Below are positions 44,039 through 54,599 of a stretch of DNA of 64,000 bases, in pieces. The translations under genes and the position numbers were made by a program. This stretch comes from Synechococcus sp. BIOS-U3-1 (GTDB lineage Bacteria > Cyanobacteriota > Cyanobacteriia > PCC-6307 > Cyanobiaceae). The notes beneath the pieces are model-generated. The model searched no databases, was not told the DNA's origin, and saw nothing but the letters and a program-made list of their open reading frames with translations. The stretch's first letter is position 1. Each line of letters starts with the position of its first letter. Location: the NCBI RefSeq assembly GCF_014279975.1, contig NZ_CP047936.1:1240001-1304000 (forward strand), read 5' to 3'.

Positions 44039-45103
44039 ATGGGGATTCAACGGGTTGCTGTGGTGGGTGCCTCCGGGTACGGAGGTCTGCAGACCCTTCG
44101 CCTCCTGAACACCCACGCAGGATTTGACATCACCTACCTGGGAGGTGAGCGATCCGCTGGTCGCTGCTGGAGCGAGATCTGCCCATTCCTGCCGCTTGGT
44201 GATGACCTCACCGTGGACAGCCCGGATCCAGATCGCATCGCTGCGGCCGCTGATTTTGCGGTGTTGAGCCTTCCCAACGGTTTAGCGAGTCAGTTGGTGC
44301 CGCCTTTGCTGGAGAAGGGCGTCAGGGTGGTGGATCTCTCCGCTGATTACCGCTACCGCAGCTTGGATCACTGGGCTGCGGTGTACGTGCATGAGGCAAG
44401 AACTCATCAGCGCACTGATGCCGATCTTTGTAAAGAGGCGGTTTATGGCCTTCCGGAATGGCATGGCGCCGAGATCGCTGAGGCCAGGCTGGTTGCAGCA
44501 CCTGGATGTTTTCCAACCACCAGCCTTCTGCCTTTGCTGCCATTCCTCAAACAGGGCTTGATTGAGACCGAAGGTTTAATCATCGATGCCAAAACCGGCA
44601 CCTCCGGAGGAGGTCGAGCTGCCAAGGAGAATCTGCTCTTAGCCGAAGCATCGGAGTCGATCAGTCCTTATGGCGTCGTTGGGCATCGCCACACATCGGA
44701 AATCGAACAGCTCGCCAGCAGCGTGGCGGGATGCCCCATTCAAATTCAGTTCACCCCGCATCTCGTGCCAATGGTTCGGGGCCTTTTATCGACGGTGTAT
44801 GCACGCTTGAGGGATCCCGGTCTCACTGCTGAAGACTGCACAACTGTTCTCAAAGCTGTCTATCGCCACCACCCTTGCGTCCGCGTACTGCCAGTAGGAA
44901 CCTATCCAGCCACCAAATGGGCCAAGCACACCAATCAGGCTCTTCTATCCGTTCAGGTGGATGGTCGTACCGGTCGTCTCGTGTTGATGAGTGCCGTTGA
45001 CAATCTGATGAAAGGACAGGCTGGCCAAGGGGTGCAATGTCTGAATTTGATGGCGGGACTCATGGTCAGTGAAGGGCTCCCACTGGCACCCTTCTACCCC
45101 TGA
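44039..45103 (+). CDS. argC: N-acetyl-gamma-glutamyl-phosphate reductase
   Basis: A 354-residue reductase from the ATG at 44039. The NADP-binding start [18 protein letters not shown], the catalytic cysteine in [18 protein letters not shown], the [12 protein letters not shown] and [17 protein letters not shown] motifs and the [18 protein letters not shown] end are diagnostic. It performs the third step of arginine synthesis. Divergent from ribBA (109 bases apart) and convergent with purN, overlapping by 10 bases. Confidence 0.96.
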   Translation: MGIQRVAVVGASGYGGLQTLRLLNTHAGFDITYLGGERSAGRCWSEICPFLPLGDDLTVDSPDPDRIAAAADFAVLSLPNGLASQLVPPLLEKGVRVVDLSADYRYRSLDHWAAVYVHEARTHQRTDADLCKEAVYGLPEWHGAEIAEARLVAAPGCFPTTSLLPLLPFLKQGLIETEGLIIDAKTGTSGGGRAAKENLLLAEASESISPYGVVGHRHTSEIEQLASSVAGCPIQIQFTPHLVPMVRGLLSTVYARLRDPGLTAEDCTTVLKAVYRHHPCVRVLPVGTYPATKWAKHTNQALLSVQVDGRTGRLVLMSAVDNLMKGQAGQGVQCLNLMAGLMVSEGLPLAPFYP

Positions 45104-45753
45104 GTTCTTGTTGCTGATCTCCAGCGTTGACCTGCCAGGGCCGTCGCCCAGGGAAGTAGCCGATGTTCCTGCGTCTGGATGCGGCGGTTGAGTCGATCCC
45201 TGTTGTCACCGCTGAGGATTGGAACAGCTGCCTGAGCAAGGATTGGACCAGCATCCACATCGTTCAGCACTTCATGCACCGTGCAACCGGCGATGGTTAC
45301 ACCTGCAGCCAAACATTGACCGATCGCATCCATGCCTTTGAAGGATGGGAGAAGCGATGGATGGATATTGATTAATTTCCCCGGGAACGCGTCGATGAGC
45401 ACAGGGGTCACGATGCGCATCCAACCGGCCATCACAACGGCTTCAACGCCTTCGTTCTGAAACGTACGCACCAGTTCCTCATCCATCGCCTCTCTGGTGG
45501 GGAACAATCGGTGGTCTTTGAACTCACATCGGATACCCAGGCGCTCGGCTCTGGCAATGGCTCCACAGCCGGCTTTATTCACCACCAGGACTCTGATCTG
45601 GGCATCTAGGTCTCCGCAGGTGATGGCGTTGTGCAGTGCTTCGAAATTCGTGCCTGTTCCCGAGGCCATCACCCCGAGTCGCAAGGGTGAATCAAACCTG
45701 GGCCAAGTTCCGATGGCTGGAACAATCAACGTGGAGTAGCACTCGTCGTCCAT
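45094..45753 (-). CDS. purN: Phosphoribosylglycinamide formyltransferase
   Basis: A 219-residue GART from the ATG at 45753 (MDDECYSTLIVPAIGTWP). The first ~25 residues precede the core RLGVMASGTGTNFEAL. The formyl-transfer site INIHPSLLPSFKGMDAIGQ (N, H) and HEVLNDVDAGPILAQ (D) is intact. It makes FGAR from GAR and 10-formyl-THF in purine synthesis. Longer starts reaching 45936 run antisense to the DUF1257 gene and are rejected. Confidence 0.94.
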   Translation of the reverse strand: MDDECYSTLIVPAIGTWPRFDSPLRLGVMASGTGTNFEALHNAITCGDLDAQIRVLVVNKAGCGAIARAERLGIRCEFKDHRLFPTREAMDEELVRTFQNEGVEAVVMAGWMRIVTPVLIDAFPGKLINIHPSLLPSFKGMDAIGQCLAAGVTIAGCTVHEVLNDVDAGPILAQAAVPILSGDNRDRLNRRIQTQEHRLLPWATALAGQRWRSATRTQG

Positions 45754-45789
45754 CTGGCTAGGGTCAGATTGCGCGGGCATTCCGGTTAC

Positions 45790-46131
45790 ATGTCCCATCT
45801 GTCCATCCTGCCCACATTGGTGACCGATCTCGATTTGCTTGAGATCGCTCTCCACAACGAGGGGTTCAAGGTCTTTCGCGGAGGAGTTGTGAGCTCCTTC
45901 GACAGTCATCAGTCGGTTGATCTGGCTGCAGTCCATCCATCAGGTCTGCAATTGGGCTGGAGACACAGCGACAACCAGCCCCATTTCGATCTGGTCGCTG
46001 ACCTCGCCGCACCAGAGGGTTCAGGACTAACCGAACCCACTCTGCGACGTGTCTTGCGTCGCTACGCCATGAACCATGCCATGCGGCAGGCCGAACTGTT
46101 TGATGTCGAGACGGTTACTGCCGGCATCTGA
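45790..46131 (+). CDS. DUF1257 (Ycf35-like) protein
   Basis: A 113-residue protein from the ATG at 45790 (MSHLSILPTLVTDLDLLEIAL). The opening MSHLS-LPT, SVDLAAVHPSGLQLGW and LRRVLRRYAMNHAMRQA fit DUF1257/Ycf35, a family conserved in cyanobacteria and plastid genomes with no settled function. The stop overlaps the M61 peptidase start by one base (TGATG), so the two are translated together. Divergent from purN. Confidence 0.88.
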   Translation: MSHLSILPTLVTDLDLLEIALHNEGFKVFRGGVVSSFDSHQSVDLAAVHPSGLQLGWRHSDNQPHFDLVADLAAPEGSGLTEPTLRRVLRRYAMNHAMRQAELFDVETVTAGI

Positions 46132-47828
46132 TGGCCGACGTTCACGTTGCGCTCGATCTCGGTTCTCCCGCCTCACAGCTTCTCTGGGTTGAGCTCCGAT
46201 GGAGTCCCACTCAACCTCGGCAAACCTGGAGCTTGCCGGTTTGGACTCCGGGGTCCTACACAGTCAGGGATCCATCCCAGCATCTTCACAGCCTCACTGT
46301 TCAGCAGGCAGGGCAGTTGCTGTTCCCCCGTCGCCGATCACCGGAGACATGGGATGTGGAGTGCCTTGTTTCAGAACCGCTCACGGTGCGTTACGCACTC
46401 GAAGCAAGGCAACTGACTGTCCGCACCAATCACGTTGATCCAGTCTTCGCATCACTCTGCCTTTCCGCAGTCGTGATGTTGATAGAGGGTCAACGCTGGA
46501 ATCAACACGTTCTGGAGGTCTTGCTCCCCGCCTCCTGGACTGCGGTCTGCCCGTTACCACGGAACAACGGCTCGTTTCTGGCTGAGGACTTCGACCATCT
46601 TGTGGATGCACCGGTCCATGCCGGTGAGCTTCATGTCGAGATGCTCAACGTGAGGAAGGTGTCTCATGAACTGGTGTTGATTGGTACTCCGCCATCTGGA
46701 TGGTCATCAACGCTGCCAGCAGAGATCGAGTCCATCTGCTCGTCGGTCTGCGATCTGATGGGTTCGGACCCCCCTTCGCGAGAGCCTTATCAGCTGGTGT
46801 TGCAACTGCTGGATCAGGGCTATGGAGGTTTGGAGCACGACAATTCCTCGGTCATGCAGTTCCCCTGGACTCGGTTGCTTGAGAACGGCGGAACCCGCAG
46901 TTTGCTGCAGTTGATCGGCCATGAATATCTGCATCAGTGGAACGTCCGACGACTCCGACCCAGCGAATACGTTCCTTATCGCTACGACCGGCCGGTGATC
47001 AGCGAGGGCCTCTGGTTTGCTGAAGGCATCACCAGTTATTTCGACCTGGCTCTGCCTCTGCTGTCTGGTTTTTCCAGCCGCTTGGATCTGCTCGAGGATC
47101 TAGCGGCGGATCTCTCCCACGTACTGCTGAATCCAGGGACCACGATTCAGTCCCTCGCCGATAGCTCAAGAGAGGCCTGGGTGCGCCTCTATAAGCAGTC
47201 CCCCGCCAATGCCCGAAGTCAGATCAGCTATTACCGGTTGGGAACCGCTCTGGCCTTCTGCCTTGATGTGCGTCTGCGTCAAGTCGGTGGATCTCTGGCT
47301 GAAACCCTGCGCCTTTTGTGGTCCCGACTAGGGGTCCACGGACGGGGGTATACGCGCCACGATCTGATGGAGGTCATCTCAGCCAGCTCTGCTGAACTGG
47401 CTGCACAACTGCCAATTTGGTTGGATAACTGTGGCTCGATCCCGGTCGAGTCCTGCCTAAACGAACTAGGCCTCCAGCTCGAGCCGGTGATGGCAGCTCA
47501 TCCCGATGCGGGATGGACGCTGCGTGAAGCAGATGGAAGTGTGTGGATTGATCGCACAGTTTCCTCTGGGGCCGCTGAATCAGCTGGTCTGGTCGCCGGC
47601 GATGAGTTGTTGTCACTCAGGAACTGGCGTTGCCAAAACCTGCAACGAAGCCAGCAGTTGCTGCATGGTTCGGATCAATGTCAGGTGATGTACAGCCGTC
47701 GTGGCCGGATCGCCAGCACGGAGCTATTCCTGAAGAAGGCCGGGGTGGAACGCCATCGATTGGCCTGGGACCCTGGTGCGACCAGGGAGGCTCGTTCGCT
47801 TCGTGATCAATGGTTCCAGATCATCTGA
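46131..47828 (+). CDS. M61-family metallopeptidase with PDZ domain
   Basis: A 565-residue protein. The N-terminal beta domain has LWVELRWSPTQ..WSLPVWTPGSYTVRD, with the family SYxxRD-like motif. The thermolysin-like centre has the zinc site IGHEYLHQWNVRRLRP (HExxH) and the downstream GLWFAEGITSYFD glutamate. The C-terminal PDZ domain (residues ~460-545) includes AAESAGLVAGDELLSL. M61 peptidases (glycyl aminopeptidase) cleave N-terminal glycine or alanine residues. No signal peptide is visible. The end overlaps the amidase gene by 19 bases. Confidence 0.93.
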   Translation: MADVHVALDLGSPASQLLWVELRWSPTQPRQTWSLPVWTPGSYTVRDPSQHLHSLTVQQAGQLLFPRRRSPETWDVECLVSEPLTVRYALEARQLTVRTNHVDPVFASLCLSAVVMLIEGQRWNQHVLEVLLPASWTAVCPLPRNNGSFLAEDFDHLVDAPVHAGELHVEMLNVRKVSHELVLIGTPPSGWSSTLPAEIESICSSVCDLMGSDPPSREPYQLVLQLLDQGYGGLEHDNSSVMQFPWTRLLENGGTRSLLQLIGHEYLHQWNVRRLRPSEYVPYRYDRPVISEGLWFAEGITSYFDLALPLLSGFSSRLDLLEDLAADLSHVLLNPGTTIQSLADSSREAWVRLYKQSPANARSQISYYRLGTALAFCLDVRLRQVGGSLAETLRLLWSRLGVHGRGYTRHDLMEVISASSAELAAQLPIWLDNCGSIPVESCLNELGLQLEPVMAAHPDAGWTLREADGSVWIDRTVSSGAAESAGLVAGDELLSLRNWRCQNLQRSQQLLHGSDQCQVMYSRRGRIASTELFLKKAGVERHRLAWDPGATREARSLRDQWFQII

Positions 47829-48727
47829 ACCGGTTTTGTCTCAAGGCCTTTGGCTTGTTGCGCAACCCAGGTGCTGGAATTCTGCTGGCAACAACATCCA
47901 CGCTTGTGCTGGTCTTGTCGCTGGTGGGCTTCACTGCGGAAAAGTCCACTGAGCGTCTCGCTCGTAAGCCTTCCCTGCTGGATTTGCTAAACGAAGTTGC
48001 TCGCGACTCCGATCTGAACAACGTCCTGCCAGGAGAGCAACCCGATGCTCCCAAAGTTGCGTCCTGGTCCTCTCCTCTGGCACAACAATGTTCGGGTATC
48101 GATCAGTCGATGCGCAGCCGACTTCTGGGCAAGCGCAGCAAACTCCCTCAGCTGCGCCAATCGATTCCGGCTGACCCGACCAACTACGGAGACCGCTTCC
48201 GCAGCAATCCATGGGGCCAGGCCATCAACCCTGTTCCACGGGTTGTGGTGCTGCATGAGACGGTTTACTCCCTCACTTCAGCAGTGAATACATTCCTGAC
48301 CCCCCATCCCCGTGATGAGGATCAAGTCAGTTACCACACGCTTGTTGGCTTAGATGGATCGATCGTGGATTTAGTGGATCCACTCAAACGGGCTTACGGC
48401 GCTGGATACTCTGCGTTTCTCGGCGAGTGGGCTGTCACCAATGCCGAGTTCGATGGCTCTGTCAATAACTTTGCCCTGCATCTCAGTCTTGAAACTCCGG
48501 ATGATGGGCATGGAAGTCATGGAGAGCACAGCGGTTACACGGCCGCTCAGTACGACGCTTTGGCCCTTGTTCTGGATGGTTGGTTAAGGCGCTTTGAGAT
48601 CGATCCTGCTGCGATCACAACCCACCGGCATGTTGACTTGGGTGGAGCCAGGGCTGATCCCCGCAGCTTCTCCTGGTCCGATCTCCAGAACCGCCTTGCA
48701 GCTTTAGGCAGCCTCTGCAATTCGTAG
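47810..48727 (+). CDS. N-acetylmuramoyl-L-alanine amidase (amidase_2), membrane-anchored
   Basis: A 305-residue enzyme. An N-terminal signal or anchor helix covers residues ~22-42 (AGILLATTSTLVLVLSLVGF). A variable periplasmic linker follows. The amidase_2/PGRP domain (~140-300) has VVLHETVYSL, SYHTLVGLDGSIVDLVD and TTHRHVDLGGARADP, providing the zinc-binding histidines. It cleaves the bond between MurNAc and the stem peptide in the periplasm. It starts within the M61 gene (19-base overlap). Confidence 0.9.
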   Translation: MVPDHLNRFCLKAFGLLRNPGAGILLATTSTLVLVLSLVGFTAEKSTERLARKPSLLDLLNEVARDSDLNNVLPGEQPDAPKVASWSSPLAQQCSGIDQSMRSRLLGKRSKLPQLRQSIPADPTNYGDRFRSNPWGQAINPVPRVVVLHETVYSLTSAVNTFLTPHPRDEDQVSYHTLVGLDGSIVDLVDPLKRAYGAGYSAFLGEWAVTNAEFDGSVNNFALHLSLETPDDGHGSHGEHSGYTAAQYDALALVLDGWLRRFEIDPAAITTHRHVDLGGARADPRSFSWSDLQNRLAALGSLCNS

Positions 48728-48744
48728 CCAACCGCGCTGGCCGT

Positions 48745-49533
48745 TCAGATCACAGGAAGCGGTGCGGGACGGATCGTGGAATAAATCAGTCCATGTAATG
48801 CAGGGTCTTGCATATAGCGGAGGACCCTGGCGGGGTAATCAAGCTTGCCGTTATGCAAGTAAGCCAGTGTGGCAATGGCTTTGGCATCGACGTAGGACCG
48901 GCTGGCAATCAGAATCGATTCACGCTCTAGTCCGAGCTCCACTTTCAGTCGCGCAAGCTTCGCCGCCAGTAGCTCCACATTGGCATCCGGATTCATGAGT
49001 AGGTCTCGGGCAGCTGCAATCTGCTGAGGTGAGGGATCGGCCGGAAGTCGCCCTTGATGAATCAGTTCACTGATTCCCAGCTGAGCAGGTCCATGCGTCT
49101 CAACAAGACCTGAGTGAACAACGAACGGCAGATCCTCTCCAGGTTTGGAATGCTGAATTTCATCAAACAGGATGGCCGTGATCAACATTGGATTGATCCG
49201 GTGGCGATTGGCTTCCCTTTGGATGACCGGTTTCAGTCTGTTGAGTCTCGACAGGGTGTTGGCACGGAGAGGCTGTAGCTGATCAACCCCGCGAGTGAAC
49301 AACTGAGCGAGTTGGGTCTGAGGTCCGTGTACACCAAATCGGCGCTGCAGATGTTCCAGCTCTTCGGCACTGAAATCAGTCGGATCGGGATCACTCTCCC
49401 GAGACAGCGGTGAGGATGATCGCGCTAGATCCCCGTGAGGATTGATTCCTCGCAGGGGTGCCCAAACAGTCAGTGATGCAGCGAGCGCTGTGACTGTCAC
49501 AGCTGCAATGCTTGTCAATACCCTCGGGACCAT
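48745..49533 (-). CDS. Exported lysozyme-fold-like protein (possible DUF1402 relative)
   Basis: A 262-residue protein from the ATG at 49533 (MVPRVLTSIAAVTVTALAAS), with a hydrophobic signal segment at ~4-24. The middle part RHRINPMLITAILFDEIQHSKPGEDL, followed by VETHGPAQLGISELIHQGRL, resembles a lytic-transglycosylase-like helix arrangement with a conserved E and GPAQLG; DUF1402 has a comparable layout. The C-terminal half is helical. It may act on peptidoglycan near the neighbouring amidase, but no catalytic proof exists. Confidence 0.72.
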   Translation of the reverse strand: MVPRVLTSIAAVTVTALAASLTVWAPLRGINPHGDLARSSSPLSRESDPDPTDFSAEELEHLQRRFGVHGPQTQLAQLFTRGVDQLQPLRANTLSRLNRLKPVIQREANRHRINPMLITAILFDEIQHSKPGEDLPFVVHSGLVETHGPAQLGISELIHQGRLPADPSPQQIAAARDLLMNPDANVELLAAKLARLKVELGLERESILIASRSYVDAKAIATLAYLHNGKLDYPARVLRYMQDPALHGLIYSTIRPAPLPVI

Positions 49534-49651
49534 TGCGGAGTAGAAACTGAACCTGTCAGGAAGCATTGACGGAGATTAGCCGTGGTGTCTCAGTTCATGG
49601 GCATTCCGCTGGATCGTGGATAACTTCGGCACAGAGAGTTCTCTCCATTAG

Positions 49652-51250
49652 ATGAGTTTCCCGGATTTCAGTGCCACGGATGCCCAGATTCAATGGCAGA
49701 GATTCTGTGATCTTCTCTGGCACCACGAGGACCTCGGTATGTGGCTGGATGTCAGTCGCATGCACTTGAATAATGCTCAGCTCGAAGAGCTCACACCCAG
49801 ACTGGAAAAGGCTTTCGAGGCGATGAAGGCCCTTGAGAACGGTGCCATCGCCAATGCAGATGAAAGTCGTCAGGTTGGTCATTACTGGCTGAGACATCCT
49901 CAACTGGCTCCTGATCCGGAAGTGAGTCAGCACATTGCCTCCGAAATTGATCAGATCGAGCAGTTCGGTAAGGCGGTGATCAACGGAACGATTAAGTCTC
50001 CGACTGGTCAACCCTTCACGGATGTGCTCTGGATCGGCATCGGTGGCAGTGGACTCGGCCCTCTGTTGATGATTCGTGCTCTTCAGGACAAGGGTGTAGG
50101 CCTTCCCTTCCACTTCTTCGACAATGTGGATCCGAATGGAATGAGTCGGGTCCTAAGCGAGCTTGGTGATGTTCTACGCACCACCTTGGTTGTCACGGTG
50201 AGCAAATCCGGAGGGACAGCTGAGCCCCATATGGGAATGGAGCAGGCACGCCATCGCATTAAGGCGGTCGGGGGGAACTGGTCGGCTCAGGCTGTGGCGA
50301 TCACCATGGCTGACAGCAAGCTCGATCAACAGGCCGTCGATGAACAGTGGCTTCAGCGCTTTGACATGTTCGATTGGGTCGGAGGCCGCACCAGCATCAC
50401 CAGTGCTGTTGGTCTGGTTTCGGGAGCTTTGATCGGATCTGATATCCGCAGTTTCCTGGCCGGTGCGTCTCAGATGGACGAAGCTACTCGTGAAAGTGAT
50501 GTGCGGCGCAACCCTGCAGCACTGATGGCAGCAGCCTGGTACTCGGCCGGGGAAGGCAAGGGCAAGCGCGACATGGTCGTGCTCCCCTATCGCGATCGTC
50601 TGGAGGTGTTCAGTCGTTACCTGCAGCAGCTGGTGATGGAGTCTCTCGGTAAGCGACTCGATCGCAATGGTGATGTGGTCCATCAGGGCATTGCTGTTTA
50701 TGGCAACAAGGGGTCAACGGACCAACACGCCTACGTTCAGCAATTGAGAGATGGTGTCGACAATTTTTTCGTGACATTCATCGAAGTGCTTCGTGATGTT
50801 GAGGACATCCCCGAGATCAATGGAGAGAGGCCTGGAGACTTTCTCGATGGATTCCTTCAGGGAACCCGCTCGGCCCTGACTGAAGGTGGACGGCAGAGCT
50901 TGAGTATCAGCATGCGTCAATTCGATGCTCGCCGACTTGGTGCTCTGATTGCACTTTTTGAGCGTGCCGTGGGCTTCTACGGAGAACTGGTCAACATCAA
51001 TGCTTATCACCAGCCCGGAGTAGAGGCCGGCAAGAAGGCCGCAGCGGCGATCCTCAAACTCCAGCTCCAGGTGGAGGAAGTACTCAGCGATGGCGTGTCT
51101 CGCTCAGTTGTGGAGATCCAACAGGCCATCGGTGAAGGATCGGTTGAAGCAGTCTTCTGGATTGTGCGCCATCTCACCGGTAACAATCGCGGCTATCAGG
51201 CACAAGGCGACTGGAACAAACCGGCAACTCTGCGTTTCAGTCAATCCTGA
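49652..51250 (+). CDS. pgi: Glucose-6-phosphate isomerase
   Basis: A 532-residue SIS-fold isomerase. Motifs include WIGIGGSGLGPLLM, VTVSKSGGTAEPHMGM, VGGRTSITSAVGLV and the catalytic GSTDQHAYVQQLRDG, with the lysine region AGKKAAAAIL. It interconverts glucose-6-phosphate and fructose-6-phosphate in glycolysis, gluconeogenesis and glycogen metabolism. It converges on leuS, with 7 bases between stops. The antisense frames inside are shadows. Confidence 0.96.
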   Translation: MSFPDFSATDAQIQWQRFCDLLWHHEDLGMWLDVSRMHLNNAQLEELTPRLEKAFEAMKALENGAIANADESRQVGHYWLRHPQLAPDPEVSQHIASEIDQIEQFGKAVINGTIKSPTGQPFTDVLWIGIGGSGLGPLLMIRALQDKGVGLPFHFFDNVDPNGMSRVLSELGDVLRTTLVVTVSKSGGTAEPHMGMEQARHRIKAVGGNWSAQAVAITMADSKLDQQAVDEQWLQRFDMFDWVGGRTSITSAVGLVSGALIGSDIRSFLAGASQMDEATRESDVRRNPAALMAAAWYSAGEGKGKRDMVVLPYRDRLEVFSRYLQQLVMESLGKRLDRNGDVVHQGIAVYGNKGSTDQHAYVQQLRDGVDNFFVTFIEVLRDVEDIPEINGERPGDFLDGFLQGTRSALTEGGRQSLSISMRQFDARRLGALIALFERAVGFYGELVNINAYHQPGVEAGKKAAAAILKLQLQVEEVLSDGVSRSVVEIQQAIGEGSVEAVFWIVRHLTGNNRGYQAQGDWNKPATLRFSQS

Positions 51251-51257
51251 TCGGCAT

Positions 51258-53894
51258 TCAGGAAGGCACCAGATTGACCAGCTTTCCAGGCACCACAATC
51301 ACCCGTCTGGGCGGCTTTCCATCCAACCAGCGCTCGGCCACTTCGCTGGCCAGCGCGAGGCTCTCAAGTGTTTCCTTGTCGCAGTCAGCTGGAACCTGAA
51401 TGGTTCCACGAACCTTTCCCTTGACCTGAATCACTAGATCAACAGTGTCCTGTAGGAGTGCTTCTGGGTCATGGACCGGCCAGGTCTGGTCATGAACACT
51501 GCCCTCTCCACCGAGTCGAACCCAGAATTCCTCTGCAAGGTGCGGTGCAAATGGAGCCAGAAGTCTGATCAGTGCTCCCATCGCCTCCACCTGGACCGGT
51601 CTTGATGCTTCAAGTACAGGTCCTGAAAGACTGTTCGAGAGTTTCATCAATTCCGAAATCGCGGTGTTGAACTGGAAATCGCCGCTGAGATCCTCACCCA
51701 CAGCCTGAATAGCTAGATGTACGGCACGTCGAATTGCTGTTTCTGATTCCGACAGCTCTGCGGGTCTTTCTGTTGAGTTGTTGCTGAATAGTTGATCCGG
51801 AGCTGTCACTTTCCTGACGCTGTCCACCAGACGCCAGAGACGTTGAAGAAAGCGGAACTGGCCTTCCACATCGGCGTCATCCCACTCAAGATCCTTCTCC
51901 GGTGGTGCTTTGAAAAGGATGAACATCCGAGCTGTGTCCGCTCCATAGCGGTCAATGACCAGTGCTGGGTCGACTCCGTTGTGCTTCGACTTGGACATTT
52001 TTTCGAACAGCACCTCAAGTTCCCCTCCGTCGTCGGGGTCAGTGGGAGCATCCTGATCAGCAACCAGAGCCGGAGCGACATATTTCCCGGTACGTGGATT
52101 GCGGTAGGTCACCCCTTGCACCATTCCCTGAGTCAACAGCCGCTCGAAGGGCTCACTAACCGTGATCAGTCCGCGATCCTTCAGTTCTTTGGTGAAAAAT
52201 CTCGAATAGAGCAAGTGCAGAATGGCGTGCTCAATGCCTCCCACGTACTGCTGAACGGGCAGCCAGCGCTTCACGGCCTCATTGTTAAAAGGACGGTCGG
52301 AGTTGTGAGGATCAGCAAATCGCAGGAAATACCAGGACGAACACATGAAAGTGTCCATGGTGTCTGTCTCGCGCCTTGCCGGCTTCCCACAGATTGGGCA
52401 AGGGACTTTCACCCAGGCATCAAGTGCGGCAAGTGGTGATCCCCCTTTGCCAGCCAGGTTGACGTTTTTTGGAAGAGCCACCGGTAACTGATCCGTTGGA
52501 ACCGGCTGTGCGCCGCAGTCAGGGCAATGAATGATTGGAATCGGACAACCCCAGTAGCGCTGCCGCGAGATCAGCCAATCTCGAAGCCTGTATTGACGCT
52601 TCGCTCGTGCCCATCCATTTGTCGTTCCCAGTTCGGTGATCGACTGCTTGGCCTGGTCATTGCTCTGTCCATCGAACGCTCCGCTGTTCACCAGGGTTCC
52701 AGGGCCTGTCCATGCCTCACCGTCGTTGAGGTGTTCATCAGCGCCGTCCACCTGGATCACGCGCTGCACAGGTAGTTCGTAAGTTCGTGCGAAGCGGAAA
52801 TCGCGTTCGTCATGGGCGGGTACTCCCATCACTGCTCCGGTTCCATAACCCGCCAGGACGTAGTCAGCGACCAAGATCGGCACGGTCTGACCGTTGGCCG
52901 GATTCACCGCCTCGGCACCCGTGGCGACACCCCGCTTGGGGCGCTCATCCGCCGTTCGCTCATCGTTCGAAAGCTCGCCGACCAGATCGCGGAAGGCTTC
53001 GACCGATTCACGCTGATCGGCAGTGGTGAGAACATCAACCAATGGATGTTCAGGGGCCAGAACGACATAACTGACACCGAAGAGGGTGTCAGCCCTGGTT
53101 GTGAACACAGAGATCGTGACGTCGCGGTGGCCTTCCACCTGAAAGTCGATTTCAGCCCCGATCGAGCGTCCGATCCAGTTGGCTTGCATCGTTCGGACCC
53201 GTTCAGGCCAACCCTGAAGCAGATTTAGGTCGTCGAGCAGTGAATCCGCGTACTGGGTGATTTTCAAGAACCACTGCTTTAGGTTTTTCTGCTCGACCAG
53301 TGCACCGGAACGCCAGGAGCGCCCTTCGGAATCAACTTGCTCGTTAGCAAGCACCGTTTGGTCGATGGGGTCCCAGTTGACAGTTGCTTCTTTCTGGTAG
53401 GCCAGGCCTGCTGAATGCAACTCGAGAAAGAGCCACTGCGTCCAGCGGTAATAGTCCTCATGGCATGTGGCCTGTTCTCGTGACCAGTCGATCGATAGCC
53501 CCAGACGACCGAGCTGATTGCGCATTTGTTCAATATTTCGGTCCGTCCAGACCCCAGGGTCCACGTTGCGTTCAATCGCCGCGTTTTCAGCAGGCAACCC
53601 AAAGGCGTCCCAACCCATCGGATGCAGCACAGCATCACCGCGCATGCGCTGAGCTCTGGCGATCACATCGGTAATCACGTAGTTCCGAACATGCCCCATA
53701 TGAAGGCTGCCGGAGGGGTATGGAAACATCGAAAGCGCATAAAAGGCCTTCTGGTTTGGCCCTGGCTCTCGCGTTTGATAAAGAGCCTCTTGGTCCCATT
53801 TCCGCTGCCACTGTTCCTCGAGGAGTGAGGGGTCGTAGCGGTCGGACAGCCCCGGGGTGGATTCGGGCATGGATGAGGACTGCGGGGCTGTCAC
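51258..53894 (-). CDS. leuS: Leucyl-tRNA synthetase
   Basis: An 878-residue class-I synthetase. The HIGH-type motif is [13 protein letters not shown] and the KMSKS motif is [12 protein letters not shown]. The CP1 editing domain and a zinc-binding CPDCGAQP plus [10 protein letters not shown] pair are present, and [19 protein letters not shown] opens the core. An alternative start at the next Met (MPESTPGL) would shorten the tail by 8 residues. Charging of tRNA-Leu in the cytosol. The plus-strand frames within are shadows. Confidence 0.97.
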   Translation of the reverse strand: MTAPQSSSMPESTPGLSDRYDPSLLEEQWQRKWDQEALYQTREPGPNQKAFYALSMFPYPSGSLHMGHVRNYVITDVIARAQRMRGDAVLHPMGWDAFGLPAENAAIERNVDPGVWTDRNIEQMRNQLGRLGLSIDWSREQATCHEDYYRWTQWLFLELHSAGLAYQKEATVNWDPIDQTVLANEQVDSEGRSWRSGALVEQKNLKQWFLKITQYADSLLDDLNLLQGWPERVRTMQANWIGRSIGAEIDFQVEGHRDVTISVFTTRADTLFGVSYVVLAPEHPLVDVLTTADQRESVEAFRDLVGELSNDERTADERPKRGVATGAEAVNPANGQTVPILVADYVLAGYGTGAVMGVPAHDERDFRFARTYELPVQRVIQVDGADEHLNDGEAWTGPGTLVNSGAFDGQSNDQAKQSITELGTTNGWARAKRQYRLRDWLISRQRYWGCPIPIIHCPDCGAQPVPTDQLPVALPKNVNLAGKGGSPLAALDAWVKVPCPICGKPARRETDTMDTFMCSSWYFLRFADPHNSDRPFNNEAVKRWLPVQQYVGGIEHAILHLLYSRFFTKELKDRGLITVSEPFERLLTQGMVQGVTYRNPRTGKYVAPALVADQDAPTDPDDGGELEVLFEKMSKSKHNGVDPALVIDRYGADTARMFILFKAPPEKDLEWDDADVEGQFRFLQRLWRLVDSVRKVTAPDQLFSNNSTERPAELSESETAIRRAVHLAIQAVGEDLSGDFQFNTAISELMKLSNSLSGPVLEASRPVQVEAMGALIRLLAPFAPHLAEEFWVRLGGEGSVHDQTWPVHDPEALLQDTVDLVIQVKGKVRGTIQVPADCDKETLESLALASEVAERWLDGKPPRRVIVVPGKLVNLVPS

Positions 53895-53964
53895 ATCAGG
53901 AGAACACCTGCGAGCGATCGTGACACAGCTTGAGGCCTTTCTCTTGAAGCAGTCCTGAAGTCGC

Positions 53965-54186
53965 TTAGGCCAGGGGGCGAATGGTGAGCACCGCCAGTCG
54001 ATTGATCAAGATGGGGTCGTTGCTTTCGTCCTTTTGGAGTGCAAAGTAGTGAGGATCCTGCCAAGCGAGTCGGCCATCCAATCTGCGGCCATCATTCAGC
54101 TCGATTCCGAGCACGCGCTGCTCACGAATCCATGACTGAATCAATCGTATACCGGGCAAGCTGGGATCAAAGCCCGTTGAATCCAT
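53965..54186 (-). CDS. hfq: Hfq-like RNA-binding (Sm) protein, cyanobacterial type
   Basis: A 73-residue protein from the ATG at 54186 ([17 protein letters not shown]). The Sm fold is visible as [39 protein letters not shown] and [12 protein letters not shown]. Cyanobacterial Hfq lacks the usual RNA-binding residues and interacts with the pilus motor in Synechocystis, where it affects motility and natural transformation. A 14-residue longer start in the frame is less likely. Isolated between leuS and the 76-residue gene. Confidence 0.9.
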   Translation of the reverse strand: MDSTGFDPSLPGIRLIQSWIREQRVLGIELNDGRRLDGRLAWQDPHYFALQKDESNDPILINRLAVLTIRPLA

Positions 54187-54368
54187 GATGTGGAAATAAA
54201 AAAGACCATGATTCACGCACTCCAGCAAAGACCCATGGCAACGTCAATCAGGCGAGAGCGGTGGGTTGCTCGGTTATCGAGTGATCCTGCAGACTGATCG
54301 TGTCCGTGCCTGATAACAAGGCATCAACCTGTCCTACACAATTGAAGTACCGATTACGGTCTTGATCT

Positions 54369-54599
54369 TTGAAACTAACGCCTGAAACAAGAGAGCAATT
54401 GCTCATCTCGCTGACGAATCAGTGGGCGTCCATGTTGGATCAACTTGACGAAGGTGACTTTACTCCTGAAGATTTTTATGAGATCCGTAAAGTGGATTCT
54501 GATGATGAACTGGTGAAGGAGAGCGGCTGTCAAACAGATGAGGAACTGAATCAATTCCTAAACGACTGGTATTACAGCGGATTCTGGGTCTCACCTTGA
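54369..54599 (+). CDS. Small acidic hypothetical protein (76 aa)
   Basis: A 76-residue protein starting MKLTPETREQLLISLTNQWA. It is strongly acidic, with EGDFTPEDFYEIRKVDSDDEL and an aromatic ending FLNDWYYSGFWVSP. It is probably a compact helical protein. The family is not recognised. It is alone, between hfq (opposite strand) and a 222-base AT-rich gap. Confidence 0.6.
   Translation: MKLTPETREQLLISLTNQWASMLDQLDEGDFTPEDFYEIRKVDSDDELVKESGCQTDEELNQFLNDWYYSGFWVSP

Noticed and set aside
49595-50113. 172-residue frame opposite pgi
   Set aside because: Antisense shadow of the glucose-6-phosphate isomerase gene.
51792-52439. 215-residue frame opposite leuS
   Set aside because: LeuRS motifs including KMSKS are intact on the minus strand; the plus frame is a shadow.
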